Shown here piece by piece: positions 52,581-62,561 of a stretch of DNA of 64,000 nt. Below the pieces are notes generated by a model, which did not search any database, was not told the origin of the DNA, and worked only from the letters and a program-made list of their open reading frames with translations. This DNA comes from Pseudomonas mangiferae (GTDB lineage Bacteria > Pseudomonadota > Gammaproteobacteria > Pseudomonadales > Pseudomonadaceae): NCBI RefSeq assembly GCF_007109405.1, contig NZ_VJOY01000009.1, positions 159,613-223,612 of the forward strand. Direction: 5' to 3'. How positions within the stretch are numbered: position 1 is the first letter of the stretch; each line of letters opens with the position of its first letter. A program made the position numbers and the translations under genes.

Positions 52581-53600
52581 TCAGCTTTTGCGGGCGCCGT
52601 GGGCCTGCTGGTCGGCGTGGTAGGACGAGCGCACCAGCGGGCCGGAGGCGACGTTCTTGAAGCCCATCGCCTCGCCCTGTTCGGCGAACCAGGCGAAGGT
52701 GTCCGGGTGGACGAAGCGCTGCACCGGCAGGTGGTTGCGGGACGGCTGCAGGTACTGGCCGAGGGTGAGCATGTCGATGTCGTGCTCGCGCATGCGCTGC
52801 ATCACCTCGATCACTTCCTCGTCGGTTTCCCCCAGGCCCAGCATCAGCCCGGATTTGGTGGGCACGTGGGGCACCAGGTGCTTGAACTTCTCCAGCAGGT
52901 CCAGGGACCACTCGAAGTCCGAGCCCGGCCGCGAGGAGCGGTACAGCCGCGGCACGGTTTCCAGGTTGTGGTTGAACACGTCCGGCGGCTCGGCGGCGGT
53001 GATCTCCAGGGCCACATCCATGCGCCCGCGGTAATCCGGCACCAGGGTCTCCAGCTGCACGCCCGGGGACAGGGCGCGGATTTCCCGCAGGCAGTCGGCA
53101 AAGTGCTGGGCGCCGCCATCGCGCAGGTCGTCGCGGTCCACCGAGGTGATCACCACGTACTTCAGCCGCAGGTCGGCGATGGCCACCGCCAGGTTCTTCG
53201 GCTCGTCGGTGTCCAGGGGTTTCGGCCGGCCGTGGCCGACGTCGCAGAACGGGCAGCGACGGGTGCAGATGTCGCCCATGATCATGAAGGTGGCGGTGCC
53301 GCCGGAGAAGCACTCGCCCAGGTTGGGGCAGGAGGCTTCCTCGCAGACGCTGTGCAGCTTGTGCTTGCGCAGCAGCTGCTTGATCCGCTCCACCTCCGGC
53401 GACACCGGCAGGCGCACGCGAATCCAGTCGGGCTTCTTCGGCAGTTCCTCGGTGGGGATGATCTTCACCGGGATGCGCGCGACCTTTTCGGCGCCGCGCA
53501 GCTTGACGCCGGCCTCGACCTTGGGCCGCGCGGCGGGGCGCTCGGTGGCGTCGAGGGTCGGGATCAGGGTGGACACGGAGTCTTGCGCAGTGGTGGTCAT
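52581..53600 (-). CDS. lipA: Lipoyl synthase
   Basis: A 339-residue radical SAM enzyme that inserts two sulfurs into octanoyl-E2/H proteins. The auxiliary cluster motif is [12 protein letters not shown] (C-x4-C-x5-C), and the SAM cluster motif is CTRRCPFC (C-x3-C-x2-C). [28 protein letters not shown] and [32 protein letters not shown] are characteristic. It ends [16 protein letters not shown], with the conserved SSYHA serine that ligates the auxiliary cluster. The ATG overlaps the lipB stop by 4 bp. Confidence 0.96.
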   Translation of the reverse strand: MTTTAQDSVSTLIPTLDATERPAARPKVEAGVKLRGAEKVARIPVKIIPTEELPKKPDWIRVRLPVSPEVERIKQLLRKHKLHSVCEEASCPNLGECFSGGTATFMIMGDICTRRCPFCDVGHGRPKPLDTDEPKNLAVAIADLRLKYVVITSVDRDDLRDGGAQHFADCLREIRALSPGVQLETLVPDYRGRMDVALEITAAEPPDVFNHNLETVPRLYRSSRPGSDFEWSLDLLEKFKHLVPHVPTKSGLMLGLGETDEEVIEVMQRMREHDIDMLTLGQYLQPSRNHLPVQRFVHPDTFAWFAEQGEAMGFKNVASGPLVRSSYHADQQAHGARKS

Positions 53601-54250
53601 CGATCGATACCGCCCGTCAGGGTCTTCTGTTCAGCGTAGTCGAGGTGGGTGACGAGCTGAGCGCGCAGCGCGGCACACACCTCGGCGAATGAGAGGGGGC
53701 CATCCACCAGGTCACGCAACTGGGTCATGGCCAGGCCCGCGTAGCCACAGGGGTTGATCCGGCGGAACGGTTCCAGGTCCATGTCGACATTCAGCGCCAG
53801 GCCATGGAAGGAGCGACCGTTGCGGATGCGCAGGCCCAAGGAGGCGATCTTCGCTCCATCCACATAGACCCCCGGGGCGTCGGCGCGGGCTTCGGCGCGC
53901 ACCCCATGGGCCGCCAGCAGGTCGATCAGGCTGCGCTCGATGCGAGTCACGAGCTCGCGCACACCGATACCCAGGCGACGCACGTCGAGCATCAGGTAGG
54001 CCACCAGCTGGCCGGGGCCGTGGTAAGTGACCTGCCCGCCGCGGTCCACCTGGACCACGGGGATGTCGCCGGGGAACAGCAGGTGCTCGGCCTTGCCGGC
54101 CTGGCCCTGGGTGAACACCGGGTCGTGCTCCAGCAGCCAGATTTCGTCGGGGGTCTGCGGGTCGCGGGCGTCGGTGAAGCGCTGCATCGCGTGCCAGGTG
54201 GGCTCGTAAGGCACCCGGCCGAGCTCGCGGAAGCCCAGCGCGGCCATCAC
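53597..54250 (-). CDS. lipB: Octanoyl-[ACP]:protein octanoyltransferase
   Basis: A 217-residue enzyme that transfers octanoate from ACP to lipoyl domains. [36 protein letters not shown] contains the RGGxxTxHxPGQ signature. [45 protein letters not shown] includes the catalytic Lys ([11 protein letters not shown]) and Cys (INPCG). It overlaps lipA (ATGA) downstream and the YbeD gene upstream (4 bp), so the three are one operon. Confidence 0.95.
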   Translation of the reverse strand: MMAALGFRELGRVPYEPTWHAMQRFTDARDPQTPDEIWLLEHDPVFTQGQAGKAEHLLFPGDIPVVQVDRGGQVTYHGPGQLVAYLMLDVRRLGIGVRELVTRIERSLIDLLAAHGVRAEARADAPGVYVDGAKIASLGLRIRNGRSFHGLALNVDMDLEPFRRINPCGYAGLAMTQLRDLVDGPLSFAEVCAALRAQLVTHLDYAEQKTLTGGIDR

Positions 54251-54519
54251 AGCACCATGTGCACGCGGCCGGTGGCGCGCAGGTCGCTGTGGATGGCCTG
54301 GAGTTGCTCGATGCCGGTGGCGGTGATCAGCAGCTGCACGGAGAGGAAACGGCCGTTGCGGCTGTCGCGCACCACCAGGGTGTCGGCGTCGAGGTCGGGC
54401 GCGTGGCGGCGCAGGACCTCGATCACCAGGTCGGAGAAATCCTCGCCGGCGTCGCCGATCACCTTGATCGGGTAGCGCGGGCAGGGGAATTCGATTTTCG
54501 GGGCGTCGGTTTCGGTCAT
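54247..54519 (-). CDS. ybeD: DUF493 family protein YbeD
   Basis: A 90-residue small protein of the YbeD/DUF493 family with a ferredoxin-like regulatory fold. [82 protein letters not shown] is the whole conserved domain. It is nearly always next to lipB and has been linked to lipoate metabolism and phage-related control, without a defined reaction. Start 54519 removes an unsupported N-terminal extension. The stop overlaps the lipB ATG. Confidence 0.92.
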   Translation of the reverse strand: MTETDAPKIEFPCPRYPIKVIGDAGEDFSDLVIEVLRRHAPDLDADTLVVRDSRNGRFLSVQLLITATGIEQLQAIHSDLRATGRVHMVL

Positions 54520-54615
54520 GGTGGCGGCGGACCCGGGGTCCGCGATGACGGACGCCCGCGGAACCCCGGGAGGGGCGCCACGGGCGCCGGTCGGCAAGTG
54601 TCGGTCGGGCGGCGC

Positions 54616-55776
54616 TTAGTTGAACAGGCCGTAGAAGAACAGGCGAATGCTATCCCACAGGCGGCGGATGAAACCACCCTCTTCCACCGGTTCCAGGGCG
54701 ATGAGGTCGGCGGTGTGCACCACCTTGTCCTCCAGCTTCACCTCCACCTTGCCAATGACGTCGCCCTGGGCGATGGGGGCCACCAGCTGCGGGTTGAGGG
54801 TCATGTTGGCCTGCAGTTTCTTCGCTTGGCCACGCGGCAGGGTCAGGGTCAGATCCTGGGCCAGGCCGGCCTTCACCTCGCGGGTGGCGCCCTTCCAGAC
54901 CGGGCTCTTCGCCAGTTCGGCGCCCTTCTGGTAGAAGGTCTGGGTTTCGAAGAAGCGGAAGCCGTAGGTCAGCAGCTTCTGGGTCTCGGCGGCCCGGGCC
55001 TGCTCGCTGGCGGTGCCGAAGACCACGGCGATCAGGCGCTGGCCGTCACGCACGGCGGACGCCACCAGGCAGTAGCCGGCTTCGTCGGTGTGGCCGGTCT
55101 TCAGGCCGTCCACAGTCTTGTCGCGCCACAGCAGCAGGTTGCGGTTGGGCTGCTTGATGTTGTTCCAGAAGAATTCCTTCTGGGAGTAGATGGCGTAGTG
55201 GGCCGGGTCCTCGTAGATGATCGCGCGAGCCAGGCGGGCCATGTCGTGGGCGGTGGCGTAGTGATCCGGGTTGGGCAGGCCGGTGGCGTTCATGAAGTGG
55301 CTGCCGGTCATGCCCAGGCTCGCCGCGGTGGTGTTCATCATGTCGGCGAAGGCGTCTTCGCTGCCGGCGATGTGCTCGGCCACCGCCACGCTGGCGTCGT
55401 TGCCGGACTGGATGATGATGCCGTGCAGCAGGTCGCTCACCGAAACCTGGGTGTTGACCTGGATGAACATCCGCGAACCGCCGGTGCGCCAGGCGTGCTC
55501 GCTGACGGTGACCATGTCGCTCTCGCTGATCTGGCCCTTGCGGATTTCCAGGGTGGCGATGTACGCGGTCATCAGCTTGGTCAGGCTGGCCGGCGGCAGG
55601 CGCTCGTCGCCGTTGTTCTGGACCAGCACTTCGCCACTGGCGGCATCCATCAGCACGTAGGCCTTGGCGGCCAGTTGCGGCGGTGCGGGAATCACCTGTT
55701 CGGCGGCCCAGGCACTCGGCGCCGCGATGACGAGGACTAGCAGAAACAGGCGTTTGGCAAAGCTGGTGATGTTCAT
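54616..55776 (-). CDS. dacC: D-alanyl-D-alanine carboxypeptidase (PBP5/6 type)
   Basis: A 386-residue low-molecular-mass penicillin-binding protein that trims the terminal D-Ala of peptidoglycan stem peptides. The signal peptide is [15 protein letters not shown]. Active-site motifs are SLTK ([12 protein letters not shown]), SGN ([17 protein letters not shown]) and KTG ([19 protein letters not shown]). The C-terminal PBP5 domain is followed by an amphipathic anchor helix ([17 protein letters not shown]). Start 55776 is the family start. It is next to rlpA. The gene is called dacA or dacC in different Pseudomonas annotations. Confidence 0.94.
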   Translation of the reverse strand: MNITSFAKRLFLLVLVIAAPSAWAAEQVIPAPPQLAAKAYVLMDAASGEVLVQNNGDERLPPASLTKLMTAYIATLEIRKGQISESDMVTVSEHAWRTGGSRMFIQVNTQVSVSDLLHGIIIQSGNDASVAVAEHIAGSEDAFADMMNTTAASLGMTGSHFMNATGLPNPDHYATAHDMARLARAIIYEDPAHYAIYSQKEFFWNNIKQPNRNLLLWRDKTVDGLKTGHTDEAGYCLVASAVRDGQRLIAVVFGTASEQARAAETQKLLTYGFRFFETQTFYQKGAELAKSPVWKGATREVKAGLAQDLTLTLPRGQAKKLQANMTLNPQLVAPIAQGDVIGKVEVKLEDKVVHTADLIALEPVEEGGFIRRLWDSIRLFFYGLFN

Positions 55777-55884
55777 CCGTCTCTCTGTTGTTCGCTGATA
55801 AAGGTAGCGCGGCGGGCCGGTCGCCCGGCGCCGCATGCCCACATCCCTATGCCCGCCCGGGGTGGGCGGTCGCTCGCGCGACGG

Positions 55885-56934
55885 TCAATCCGGTCGCACC
55901 AGCGTGGCTTGGCCGAGGTTGGCCAGGCGCACGCTGTTCTGCACACGCAGGGCTTCACCCTGCGTGTCGATCGGCCCCAGGCGTACGCGGTGCAGAATCT
56001 GTTGGTTGCGCACCACCGAGCTGATAAAGACCGGGGCAGTCACCGCCCCGCTCAGCTTGGCCTTGAGGAGTTCCGCAGCGTCCGGATTGGCGAAGGCGCC
56101 CACCTGGAGATACAGGCCAGATGCTGCGACTGAATCGTTTTTTTTTGAGTCGATCTGCACCGGCAGCACGGCGGCGGCGTGCTGCTGGGGCGGCGGGGTG
56201 TACTGCTCGACGGGCTGCGGCAGGGCCTTGGCCAGGGTCGGCGCGGCCATCGGGGCGGGCGCGGCCTGCACGGGGGCCGGTGCCGGGGCGGGCTGGACCT
56301 TGGCCATCTGCGGCTGGGCCAGCACCATGGGCACCGGGCGGCCCTGCTTGGCCCACCACTCGTAGGGGTCGATGCCTTCTACCTTGACCCGGGCGGTGCC
56401 CACTTCGGCGTAGCCCAGCTTCTTCGCCGCGGCGAAGGACAGGTCGATGACCCGGTCGGAATAGAATGGGCCGCGGTCGTTGACCCGCAGGATCACGCTC
56501 TTGCCGTTGTCCAGGTTGGTGACCCGCACGTAGCTGGGCAGCGGCAGGGTCTTGTGGGCCGCGGTCATGCCGTAGAGGTCGTAGGCCTCGCCGTTGGCGG
56601 TGGCCTGGCCGTGGAACTTGGTGCCGTACCAGGACGCGGTGCCCACCGCCTGGTAGCGGCGGCTGTCATTGAGCGGGTAGTAGGTCTTGCCCAGCACGGT
56701 GTAGGGGTTGGCCTTCACTGCGCCGTAGTGGGGCATCGGCACGGCGTCGGGGATGCGCGAGACGTCCACGTCCCACCAGGGCGCGCCGTCGCGGTGCGGC
56801 CGGGAGAACTGGCCGGACGGCCCGGAGATGGTCCCGCCCGGCGCGACCGGCTCGGGGGCACGGCTGCTGGAACAGCTGGCGACCAGCACTGCCATGGCGC
56901 TGAGCGCCAGACTTCTGAGCGGCAAAGATCGCAT
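55885..56934 (-). CDS. rlpA: Septal lytic transglycosylase / rare lipoprotein A
   Basis: A 349-residue outer-membrane lipoprotein that cleaves stemless peptidoglycan at the septum in P. aeruginosa. The lipobox LVASC lies at residues 17-21. A double-psi beta-barrel domain (about 92-185) has GTASWYGTKFHGQATANGEAYD and SVILRVNDRGPFYSDRVIDLSFAAAKKLG, with the catalytic Glu and Asp-type residues in NGEAYD and NDRGP. A long Pro/Ala linker leads to a C-terminal SPOR domain (LYLQVGAFANPDAAELLKAKL). The linker holds a run of nine A (56146-56138, codons for S263-K-K-N266). It is encoded between dacC and mltB. Confidence 0.94.
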   Translation of the reverse strand: MRSLPLRSLALSAMAVLVASCSSSRAPEPVAPGGTISGPSGQFSRPHRDGAPWWDVDVSRIPDAVPMPHYGAVKANPYTVLGKTYYPLNDSRRYQAVGTASWYGTKFHGQATANGEAYDLYGMTAAHKTLPLPSYVRVTNLDNGKSVILRVNDRGPFYSDRVIDLSFAAAKKLGYAEVGTARVKVEGIDPYEWWAKQGRPVPMVLAQPQMAKVQPAPAPAPVQAAPAPMAAPTLAKALPQPVEQYTPPPQQHAAAVLPVQIDSKKNDSVAASGLYLQVGAFANPDAAELLKAKLSGAVTAPVFISSVVRNQQILHRVRLGPIDTQGEALRVQNSVRLANLGQATLVRPD

Positions 56935-56937
56935 CGG

Positions 56938-57954
56938 TTAACGTCTGCCTCGCGCTTGCAGCAAGAGTTCGGAAAGCTGATGCACCGCCATGGCGTACAT
57001 CGCGCTGCGATTGTAGCGGGTGATCACGTAAAAGTTCGGCAATCCCAGCCAGTATTCGGGCCCGGCCTCGCCGTCCAGACGGAAGGCGGTCACCGGCACC
57101 TCGTCGCGCAGCGCGTCGGCGCTGGCCCAGCCCAGGAGCCGCAGCTCGCCTACGTTTTTCACCGGGTCGAGACCCTCGGTGAGGCCTTCGTCGACCCGGT
57201 CGCCGCGCACCTGGGCACGGCTCACCACCGGCTGCCCGGCGACCCAGCCGTGACGCTTGAAGTAGCTGGCGACGCTGCCTATCGCATCCACCGGGTTGCC
57301 CCAGATGTCGATGTGGCCGTCGCCGTCGAAGTCCACCGCGTAGGCGCGGAAGCTGCTCGGCATGAACTGCGGCAGGCCCATGGCGCCGGCGTAGGAGCCC
57401 TTGAGGCTGAGGGGGTCCACCTGTTCCTCGCGGGCCAGCAGGAGGAATTCCTTGAGCTGCTGGCGGAAGAAAGGGGCCCGCGGTGGGTAGTCGAAGCTCA
57501 GGGTGGACAGCGCGTCCAGCACCCGGTAGTTGCCCGTGTTGCCGCCGTAGAAGGTCTCCACGCCGATGATCGCCACGATCACCTGGGCCGGCACGCCGTA
57601 CTCTTTCTCGGCGCGGGCCAGGGCCTCGGCGTTGCGGTTCCAGAAGTCCACACCCTTCTGCACCCGGGCGTCGGTGATGAAGATCGGCCGGTACTCTTTC
57701 CACGGCTTGACCCGTTCGGCCGGCCGGGAGATCGCATCGAGGATCGCCTGCTTGCGCTCCGCCTCGCGGAACAGCCCGACCAGCTGCTCGCTGGCGAAGC
57801 CGTAGTCCCGCGTCATCTCGCCGACGAACTCCGCCACCTGCGGAGCCCCTTCGTAGGCGCCCGCCCAGACCTGGCTGGCGCTGCCGAGCAGACCCAACAG
57901 GCCCGCACCGGCCCCCATCGCCCATCCCCGCACTGCTTGTCTCAAATTCTTCAC
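56938..57954 (-). CDS. mltB: Lytic murein transglycosylase B
   Basis: A 338-residue lytic transglycosylase (SltB1-type) in the periplasm. The leader AMGAGAGLLGLLGSASQVWA ends in a signal-peptidase site. The catalytic Glu is in AIIGVETFYGGNTG. Other MltB signatures are SLKGSYAGAMGLPQFMPSSFRAYAVDFDGDGHIDIWGNPVDAIGSVASYF and ITRYNRSAMYAMAVHQLSELL. It lacks the lipobox and the peptidoglycan-binding domain of the paralogue at 51116. The start is uncertain: GTG at 57954 lies 5 bp after the rodA stop, and an internal ATG at 57918 would still keep a signal peptide. Confidence 0.9.
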   Translation of the reverse strand: MKNLRQAVRGWAMGAGAGLLGLLGSASQVWAGAYEGAPQVAEFVGEMTRDYGFASEQLVGLFREAERKQAILDAISRPAERVKPWKEYRPIFITDARVQKGVDFWNRNAEALARAEKEYGVPAQVIVAIIGVETFYGGNTGNYRVLDALSTLSFDYPPRAPFFRQQLKEFLLLAREEQVDPLSLKGSYAGAMGLPQFMPSSFRAYAVDFDGDGHIDIWGNPVDAIGSVASYFKRHGWVAGQPVVSRAQVRGDRVDEGLTEGLDPVKNVGELRLLGWASADALRDEVPVTAFRLDGEAGPEYWLGLPNFYVITRYNRSAMYAMAVHQLSELLLQARGRR

Positions 57955-57959
57955 TCTTA

Positions 57960-59105
57960 TCAAACCTGCGCGATCCACTTGCGATGGGTATGGACCGCCA
58001 TCAAAACCCCAAACCCTGACAGTAGCGTCACCAGCGAAGTTCCACCGTAGCTAATGAAGGGGAGCGGAACCCCCACCACCGGTAACAACCCGCTCACCAT
58101 GCCGATATTCACCAGGACGTAGACGAAGAACGTCATGGTCAGGCTGCCCGCCATCAGCTTGCCGAACAGCGTCTGCGCCTGGGCGGTGATCACCAGCCCC
58201 CGCGCGATCAACAGCAGGTAGACCAGCAGCAGCAAACAGATGCCCACCAGCCCGAACTCCTCGCCGAGGACGGCAATGATAAAGTCCGTATGGCTTTCGG
58301 GCAAAAAATCCAGATGGGACTGAGTGCCCAGCAGCCAGCCCTTGCCGAATACACCGCCGGAACCGATGGCCGCCTTGGACTGAATGATGTTCCAGCCGGT
58401 GCCCAGCGGGTCGCTCTCCGGGTCGAGGAAGGTGAGGATGCGCTGCTTCTGGTAGTCGTGCATGACGAACATCCACATGCCCACCGCCACCGGCACCACC
58501 GCCGCCACCGCGCCGGCGATCCAGCGCCACTGCAGGCCGGCCATGAACAGCACGAAAGTGCCCGAGGCGAGGATCAGCAGCGAGGTGCCCAGGTCCGGCT
58601 GGCGCACCACCAGGATGAACGGCACGGCGATCATCGCCAGGCTCACGATCACGTGCTTCAGCCGCGGCGGCAGGCTGCGCTTGGCCAGGTACCAGGCGAT
58701 GGTGGCCGGCATCAGGATCTTCATGAATTCCGCCGGCTGGAAGCGGATCACCCCGGGAATGTTGATCCAGCGGGTGGCGCCCATGGCGTTGTGGCCCATC
58801 ACGTCCACCACGATCAGCAACAGCACGCCGATCACGTAGCCGGCCGGCACCCAGCGGGCCAGGAAGCGCGGCTCGAACTGGGCGATGACCACCATCGCCA
58901 CCAGACCGATGCCGAACGAGCTGGCCTGCTTGGCCAGCAGGTCCCAGCTCTTGCCGCTGGCGGAATAGAGGACGAACAGGCTGCCGGCGGCCAGCACCAG
59001 CAGCAACAGCAGGAGGATGCCGTCCACGTGCAGGCGCTGCAGCAGGGTCGCGCGGCGGCGCATCACGTCTTCGCTGGACAGGGTGCGGTCGAAATTGCCG
59101 TTCAT
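57960..59105 (-). CDS. rodA: Peptidoglycan polymerase RodA
   Basis: A 381-residue SEDS-family glycosyltransferase that polymerises glycan strands of the elongasome together with PBP2. It is a polytopic protein of about ten helices, with GHNAMGATRWINIPGVIRFQPAEFMKI (the conserved loop), FILVVRQPDLGTSLLILASGTFVLFMAG, LTFLDPESDPLGTGWNIIQSKAAIGSGGVFGKGWL and LPESHTDFIIAVLGEEFGLVG. PFISYGGTSLVTLL is the C-terminal signature. The ATG overlaps the mrdA stop by 4 bp. Confidence 0.95.
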   Translation of the reverse strand: MNGNFDRTLSSEDVMRRRATLLQRLHVDGILLLLLLVLAAGSLFVLYSASGKSWDLLAKQASSFGIGLVAMVVIAQFEPRFLARWVPAGYVIGVLLLIVVDVMGHNAMGATRWINIPGVIRFQPAEFMKILMPATIAWYLAKRSLPPRLKHVIVSLAMIAVPFILVVRQPDLGTSLLILASGTFVLFMAGLQWRWIAGAVAAVVPVAVGMWMFVMHDYQKQRILTFLDPESDPLGTGWNIIQSKAAIGSGGVFGKGWLLGTQSHLDFLPESHTDFIIAVLGEEFGLVGICLLLLVYLLLIARGLVITAQAQTLFGKLMAGSLTMTFFVYVLVNIGMVSGLLPVVGVPLPFISYGGTSLVTLLSGFGVLMAVHTHRKWIAQV

Positions 59106-60991
59106 CGCGAGGGCTCCGGGCTGGTGGGCGGCGAGCGGTACTCCGGCTTGAGCTGGCCGTCCTCGCCCAGCAGCCAGGCATCCATCACCTGCTTGACCAC
59201 CGGTGCGGCCACGCCAGAGCCGGACTCGCCGTTCTCCACCATCACCGCCACGGCGATGCGCGGGTTTTCCGCCGGGGCGAAGCCGACGAACAGGGCGTGG
59301 TCGCGGTGGCGCTCCTGCAGCTTGGAGCGGTCGTAGCGCTCGCCCTGGCGGATCGCCACCACCTGGGCCGTGCCGCTCTTGCCGGCGATGCGGTAGGCCG
59401 CGGTCTCACCCACCTTGCGTGCGGTACCACGGGCGCCGTGCATCACCTGCTCCATGCCATTGCGCGCCTGGTCCCAGTAGCTGGGGTCGCGCACCACGAT
59501 GTCCGGCATCGGGTTCGGGTCCACCGGCGGCTGGCCCTCGATGGTGCGGGCCAGGTGCGGGCGGATCCATTTGCCGCGGCTGGCCACCAGGGCGGTGGCC
59601 TGGGCCATCTGCAGCGGCGTGGTCTGCATGTAGCCCTGGCCGATGCCGAGGATCAGGGTTTCTCCCGGGTACCACACCTGGCGCCGGGTGATGCGCTTCC
59701 ATTCCCGGGACGGCATCAGCCCGGTGGCTTCCTCGAACATGTCCAGGGACACCCGCTGGCCGATGCCGAAGCGGCTCAGGTACTGGTGCAGCCGGTCGAT
59801 GCCCATCTTGTGGGCGAGGTCGTAGAAGTAGGTGTCGTTGGAGCGCATCAGCGCGGTCTCCAGGTTCACCCAGCCGTCCCCGGAGCGGTTCCAGTTGCGG
59901 TACTTGTGGTCGTAGTTGGGCAACTGGTAGAAGCCGGGGTCGAACACCCGGGTCGCCGGGGTGATCACCCCGGCATCCAGGCCGGCCACCGCCACCACCG
60001 GCTTGATGGTGGAGCCCGGCGGGTAGAGCCCGCGCAGCACCCGGTTGTACAGCGGCCGGTCCAGGGAGTCGCGCAGCTCGGCGTAGTCCTTGAAGCTGAT
60101 GCCGGTGACGAACAGGTTGGGGTCGAAGCTGGGCTGGCTGACCATCGCCAGCACCTCGCCGGTGCGCGGGTCGATGGCCACCACCGCGCCGCGACGACCA
60201 CCCAGGGCGGCCTCCGCCGCTTCCTGCAGGCGGATGTCGAGGGTCAGCACGATGTCCTTGCCGGGCTTCGGGTCGGTGCGTTTGAGCACCCGCAGCACCC
60301 GGCCGCGGGCGTTGGTCTCGACTTCCTCGTAGCCCACCTGGCCGTGCAACTCGGGCTCGTAGAAGCGCTCGATGCCGGTCTTGCCGATGTGATGGGTGCC
60401 GCTGTAGTTGATCGGGTCGAGCTCCTTGAGCTCCTTCTCGTTGATCCGCCCGACGTAGCCCACGGAATGGGCGAAGTGAGCCCCCTGGGGGTAGTGACGG
60501 ACCAGTTGGGCCACCACCTCGACGCCGGGCAGGCGGAACTGGTTCACCGCGATCCGGGCGATCTGCTCCTCGCTCAGCTCGAACAGGATCGGCACCGGCT
60601 CGAAGGGCCGCCGGCCCTGCTTCATGCGCTTCTCGAACAGCTCGCGGTCGTCGGCGCTCAGCCCCAGGACCTCGACGATCACGTCCAGCACCTGCTCCCA
60701 GTCGCCGGTGCGCTCGCGGGTGACGGTGAGGCTGAAGCTGGGGCGGTTGTCGGCGATCACCACGCCGTTGCGGTCGAAGATCAGCCCGCGGGTGGGCGGC
60801 ACCGGCTGCACGTGGACGCGGTTGTTCTCCGAGAGGGTCGAGTGGTACTCGTACTGGATCACCTGCAGGTAGTACAGGCGGGCCACCAGCACGGCGGTCA
60901 GCAGCAGTACGGCCACCGCGCCGACGATGACCCGGTTGCGCACCAGGCGGGCGTCCTTCTCGTGGTCTTTCAGACGGATCGGCTGCGGCAT
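59102..60991 (-). CDS. mrdA: Peptidoglycan transpeptidase PBP2
   Basis: A 629-residue class B penicillin-binding protein that crosslinks peptidoglycan in the elongasome. It has one N-terminal membrane helix (VIVGAVAVLLLTAVLVARLYYL) and a dimerisation domain (PTRGLIFDRNGVVIADNRPSFSLTVTRE). The transpeptidase motifs are SxxK in YPPGSTIKPVVAVAGLD, SxN in LMRSNDTYFYDLAHKMG and KSGT in RIAGKSGTAQVVA. It is followed by rodA with a 4-bp overlap, so the polymerase and crosslinker are made together. Confidence 0.95.
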   Translation of the reverse strand: MPQPIRLKDHEKDARLVRNRVIVGAVAVLLLTAVLVARLYYLQVIQYEYHSTLSENNRVHVQPVPPTRGLIFDRNGVVIADNRPSFSLTVTRERTGDWEQVLDVIVEVLGLSADDRELFEKRMKQGRRPFEPVPILFELSEEQIARIAVNQFRLPGVEVVAQLVRHYPQGAHFAHSVGYVGRINEKELKELDPINYSGTHHIGKTGIERFYEPELHGQVGYEEVETNARGRVLRVLKRTDPKPGKDIVLTLDIRLQEAAEAALGGRRGAVVAIDPRTGEVLAMVSQPSFDPNLFVTGISFKDYAELRDSLDRPLYNRVLRGLYPPGSTIKPVVAVAGLDAGVITPATRVFDPGFYQLPNYDHKYRNWNRSGDGWVNLETALMRSNDTYFYDLAHKMGIDRLHQYLSRFGIGQRVSLDMFEEATGLMPSREWKRITRRQVWYPGETLILGIGQGYMQTTPLQMAQATALVASRGKWIRPHLARTIEGQPPVDPNPMPDIVVRDPSYWDQARNGMEQVMHGARGTARKVGETAAYRIAGKSGTAQVVAIRQGERYDRSKLQERHRDHALFVGFAPAENPRIAVAVMVENGESGSGVAAPVVKQVMDAWLLGEDGQLKPEYRSPPTSPEPSR

Positions 60992-61001
60992 CGGGCGCCC
61001 A

Positions 61002-61469
61002 TCACTTGTGGTACGGGTGGCCGGACAGCACGGTCCAGGCCCGGTACAGCTGTTCGCCCACGAGAATCCGCACCAGCGGGTGCGGCAGGGTCAGCGGCGA
61101 CAGCGACCAGCGCTGCTCGCTGCGGGCGCATACCTCCGGGGCGAGGCCCTCGGGGCCGCCCACCATCAGGTTGACCGTGCGCGCATCCAGCCGCCAGCGC
61201 TCCAGCTCCGCCGCCAGTTGCTCGGTGCTCCAGGCGCGGCCGCCCACTTCCAGGGTGACCACACGCTCGCCGGGCTGCACCCTGGCCAGCATCGCCTCGC
61301 CTTCCTGGCGGATCAGCCGCGCCACGTCGGCGTTCTTGCCACGGGTGCCAAGGGGAATCTCCACCAGCTCCAGGGGCAGCTCCGCGGGCAGGCGCTTGAC
61401 GTATTCCTGCCAGCCTTCCTCCACCCAGCGCGGCATGCGCGAGCCGACGGCGATCAGTCTGATGCGCAC
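61002..61469 (-). CDS. rlmH: 23S rRNA (pseudouridine1915-N3)-methyltransferase
   Basis: A 155-residue SPOUT methyltransferase that methylates pseudouridine 1915 in the decoding-region helix 69. It opens [27 protein letters not shown] and contains LVEIPLG; the SAM knot is [17 protein letters not shown] and [34 protein letters not shown], the family end. A GTG at 61469 gives the usual 155 residues; a longer reading exists to 61514 but overlaps rsfS. It lies 10 bp from mrdA and 7 bp from rsfS. Confidence 0.95.
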   Translation of the reverse strand: MRIRLIAVGSRMPRWVEEGWQEYVKRLPAELPLELVEIPLGTRGKNADVARLIRQEGEAMLARVQPGERVVTLEVGGRAWSTEQLAAELERWRLDARTVNLMVGGPEGLAPEVCARSEQRWSLSPLTLPHPLVRILVGEQLYRAWTVLSGHPYHK

Positions 61470-61476
61470 GGCGTTT

Positions 61477-61830
61477 TCAGTCCGCGGCGCCCTGGGCGCG
61501 GCTCTGCTCCGCACCCTGCCACAGGCGTTCCAGGTCGTAGAACTGGCGGGTCGCCGGCAGCATCACGTGGACCACCACGTCGCCCAGGTCCAGCAGCGCC
61601 CATTCGCCGCCGTCCAGGCCTTCGCTGCCCAGGGGCCGCGCACCGCGTTCCTTGATTTTCTCCAGCACGTTCTCCGCCAGGGATTTCACGTGGCGGCTGG
61701 AGGTACCGCTGGCGATCACCATGAAGTCGGTGACGCTGGTCTTGTCCCGTACATCGATAGTGGTGATGTCCTGGGCCTTCAGGTCTTCCAGGGCCTCGAT
61801 GGCGACCTGGGCGAGTTCTTCGTTGTGCAT
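61477..61830 (-). CDS. rsfS: Ribosomal silencing factor RsfS
   Basis: A 117-residue factor that binds ribosomal protein L14 (uL14) and blocks subunit joining in starvation. The whole protein is the Iojap/RsfS domain: [83 protein letters not shown], followed by [10 protein letters not shown]. It lies between nadD and rlmH in the standard order. Confidence 0.95.
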   Translation of the reverse strand: MHNEELAQVAIEALEDLKAQDITTIDVRDKTSVTDFMVIASGTSSRHVKSLAENVLEKIKERGARPLGSEGLDGGEWALLDLGDVVVHVMLPATRQFYDLERLWQGAEQSRAQGAAD

Positions 61831-61910
61831 GCCTACCTCATCAGATGGAAAGTGCCGCGTCGCGGATCGCGAGGGCCGTGGCGGGCCGGTGCCGCGCCAC
61901 GGGCGGTCGT

Positions 61911-62561
61911 TCAGTGGGGCGCCCGATACAGATCGTGCGCCTGGATGTAATCGAGTACCGCGTCGGGCACCAGGAAGCGCACCGAGCGGCCTTCCCCCAG
62001 GGTCCGGCGGATCTGCGTGGCGGACACCGCCAGGGGCGTCTGCCAGACGAAGGCGATCTGCCCGCTCACCTGGTCGATCGCTCCCGGGTCGCCGACGCTG
62101 CGCGCTGCCAGCAAGTCGCGCAGGGTTTCCGGCGGCTCGCTGTCGGCGTCCGGGCGCTGCAGCACGATGATGTGGCAGTGCTCCAGCAGCTCCTCCCAGC
62201 GGTGCCAGCCCGGCAGGCCGCAGAACGCATCCCAGCCCAGCAGCAGGAACAGCCGGTCGTCGGCGGCCAGCTCGGCGCGCAGGGACTCCAGGGTGTCGAT
62301 GCTGTAGGACGGGCGGTCGCGGCGCAGCTCGCGGTCGTCTACTTGCAGCGGCGCCACGCCGCGGGCGGCCAGGGCCACCATGTCCAGGCGCTGGCGGGCA
62401 CTGACCTGGGGCGTGTCGCGGTGCGGCGGACGGGCGCTGGGGATCAGCCGCAGCTCGTCCAGCGCCAGGGCCTCGGCCACTTCCAGTGCGCCGCGCAGGT
62501 GGCCGATGTGGATCGGGTCGAAGGTGCCGCCCAGCACGCCGATACGTCTGGCTCGACTCAT
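61911..62561 (-). CDS. nadD: Nicotinate-nucleotide adenylyltransferase
   Basis: A 216-residue enzyme that adenylates nicotinate mononucleotide in NAD synthesis. [27 protein letters not shown] contains the GGTFDPxHxGH signature, and [24 protein letters not shown] is the substrate loop. [15 protein letters not shown] and [29 protein letters not shown] include the late SSTxIR-like motif (here SATQIR). The ATG overlaps the proA stop by one base (TGATG). A long open frame continues upstream only as a shadow of proA. Confidence 0.94.
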   Translation of the reverse strand: MSRARRIGVLGGTFDPIHIGHLRGALEVAEALALDELRLIPSARPPHRDTPQVSARQRLDMVALAARGVAPLQVDDRELRRDRPSYSIDTLESLRAELAADDRLFLLLGWDAFCGLPGWHRWEELLEHCHIIVLQRPDADSEPPETLRDLLAARSVGDPGAIDQVSGQIAFVWQTPLAVSATQIRRTLGEGRSVRFLVPDAVLDYIQAHDLYRAPH

